Of a stretch of 8,245 bases of DNA, positions 8,103 through 8,245 are shown piece after piece; position 1 is the stretch's first letter; the number at the start of each line of letters is the position of its first letter. The translations under genes were made by a program, and so were the position numbers. Under the pieces are notes generated by a model that did no database searches, was not told the origin of the DNA, and saw only the letters and a list, made by a program, of their open reading frames with translations. Source of the stretch: Parcubacteria group bacterium (GTDB lineage Bacteria; Patescibacteriota; Minisyncoccia; Minisyncoccales; JAGUVE01); contig JAGUVE010000017.1 in the NCBI GenBank assembly GCA_020063075.1, forward strand, positions 1-8,245, given 5' to 3'.

Positions 8103-8136
8103 AAGTTGGACGTCGCACATCCGACAAACTTCCGAG

Positions 8137-8171
8137 AAAACCCGATGTCAAACTTCACATCGGGTTTTTTT
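8137..8171 (+). terminator. Rho-independent terminator of the giant surface-protein gene
   Basis: AAAACCCGATGT (8137-8148) pairs perfectly with ACATCGGGTTTT (8157-8168) around an 8-nt loop, and a run of seven T spans 8165-8171. It lies about 35 nt after the TAA at 8102. This is a canonical intrinsic terminator. Confidence 0.92.
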
Positions 8172-8174
8172 AAG

Positions 8175-8202
8175 TTGATTTTTTTTTGATTATGTTTAGA
8201 AT
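8175..8202 (+). promoter_or_regulatory. Possible promoter for a gene leaving the window
   Basis: TTGATT (8175-8180), a 16-nt spacer and TAGAAT (8197-8202) make a moderate sigma-70-like match immediately after the terminator. Transcription would begin around 8209, almost at the ATG at 8211. Confidence 0.3.
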
Positions 8203-8210
8203 GAAACTAT

Positions 8211-8245
8211 ATGCCCAGTAGAAGAATTTCGACTCGATGTTTTTC
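8211..8245 (+). CDS. Possible 5' end of a further gene, cut by the window edge
   Basis: ATG 8211 opens a frame (MPSRRISTRCF...) that runs to the right edge without a stop. It follows a terminator and a plausible promoter, but no Shine-Dalgarno sequence is visible. Eleven codons are too few to name a product or to exclude chance. The nearby ATG at 8192 stops after nine codons. Confidence 0.25.
   Translation, partial: MPSRRISTRCF

Noticed and set aside
8112..8125. Small GTCG/CGAC hairpin after the giant gene
   Set aside because: A four-base stem is expected by chance. The strong terminator just downstream accounts for 3' end formation.

Overview
The window looks like part of a Patescibacteria (CPR) genome, most likely a Parcubacteria-type lineage. 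The evidence is a row of large, secreted, Thr/Ser/Ala-rich surface proteins. Two of them end in a coiled coil followed by a peptidoglycan-binding-like domain. The third gene carries a lamin-tail (LTD) domain at its N terminus. That combination is typical of Parcubacteria cell-surface proteins. The taxonomic call rests on recalled family knowledge and was not searched. All readable genes lie on the + strand, use the standard code and end in TAA.

Layout. (1) 1-675 is the 3' end of a surface or S-layer-like protein gene, open at the left edge and closed by a strong intrinsic terminator at 725-767. (2) 768-830 holds an AT-rich promoter region with an extended -10 (TGGTATAAT). (3) 831-2546 encodes a secreted, wall-anchored HExxH metallopeptidase of 571 aa. 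(4) 2547-2672 is an intergenic region with AT-rich repeats, a perfect DnaA-box-like 9-mer, a TTGACA hexamer and an orphan Shine-Dalgarno-like GGGGAGGT. (5) 2673-8102 encodes a multidomain surface protein of 1809 codons: signal peptide, LTD, TIG, Ig-like, TIG, about six carboxypeptidase-regulatory-like folds, a PAGAL-motif domain, two FN3, a coiled coil and a wall-binding domain. (6) An intrinsic terminator lies at 8137-8171. A possible promoter and the first codons of another gene sit at the right edge.

The main anomaly is an in-frame TAG at 2817-2819, codon 49 of the large gene. It falls exactly on the conserved Trp of the LTD motif 'DEWIEL'. A gene caller would therefore start this gene at the TTG at 2880 and lose the signal peptide and half of the LTD. 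The rest of the frame is intact for more than 5.2 kb. This points to a recent nonsense mutation, a strain variant, a sequence error or read-through, not an old pseudogene.

How the genes may work together (inference): all three products appear to be exported to the cell surface. The protease and the large protein share the same C-terminal anchoring module, so they probably occupy the same envelope layer. The protease could process surface proteins, and the large protein has the architecture of an adhesin or surface-structure protein. I see no RNA gene, CRISPR array, insertion sequence or defence system.
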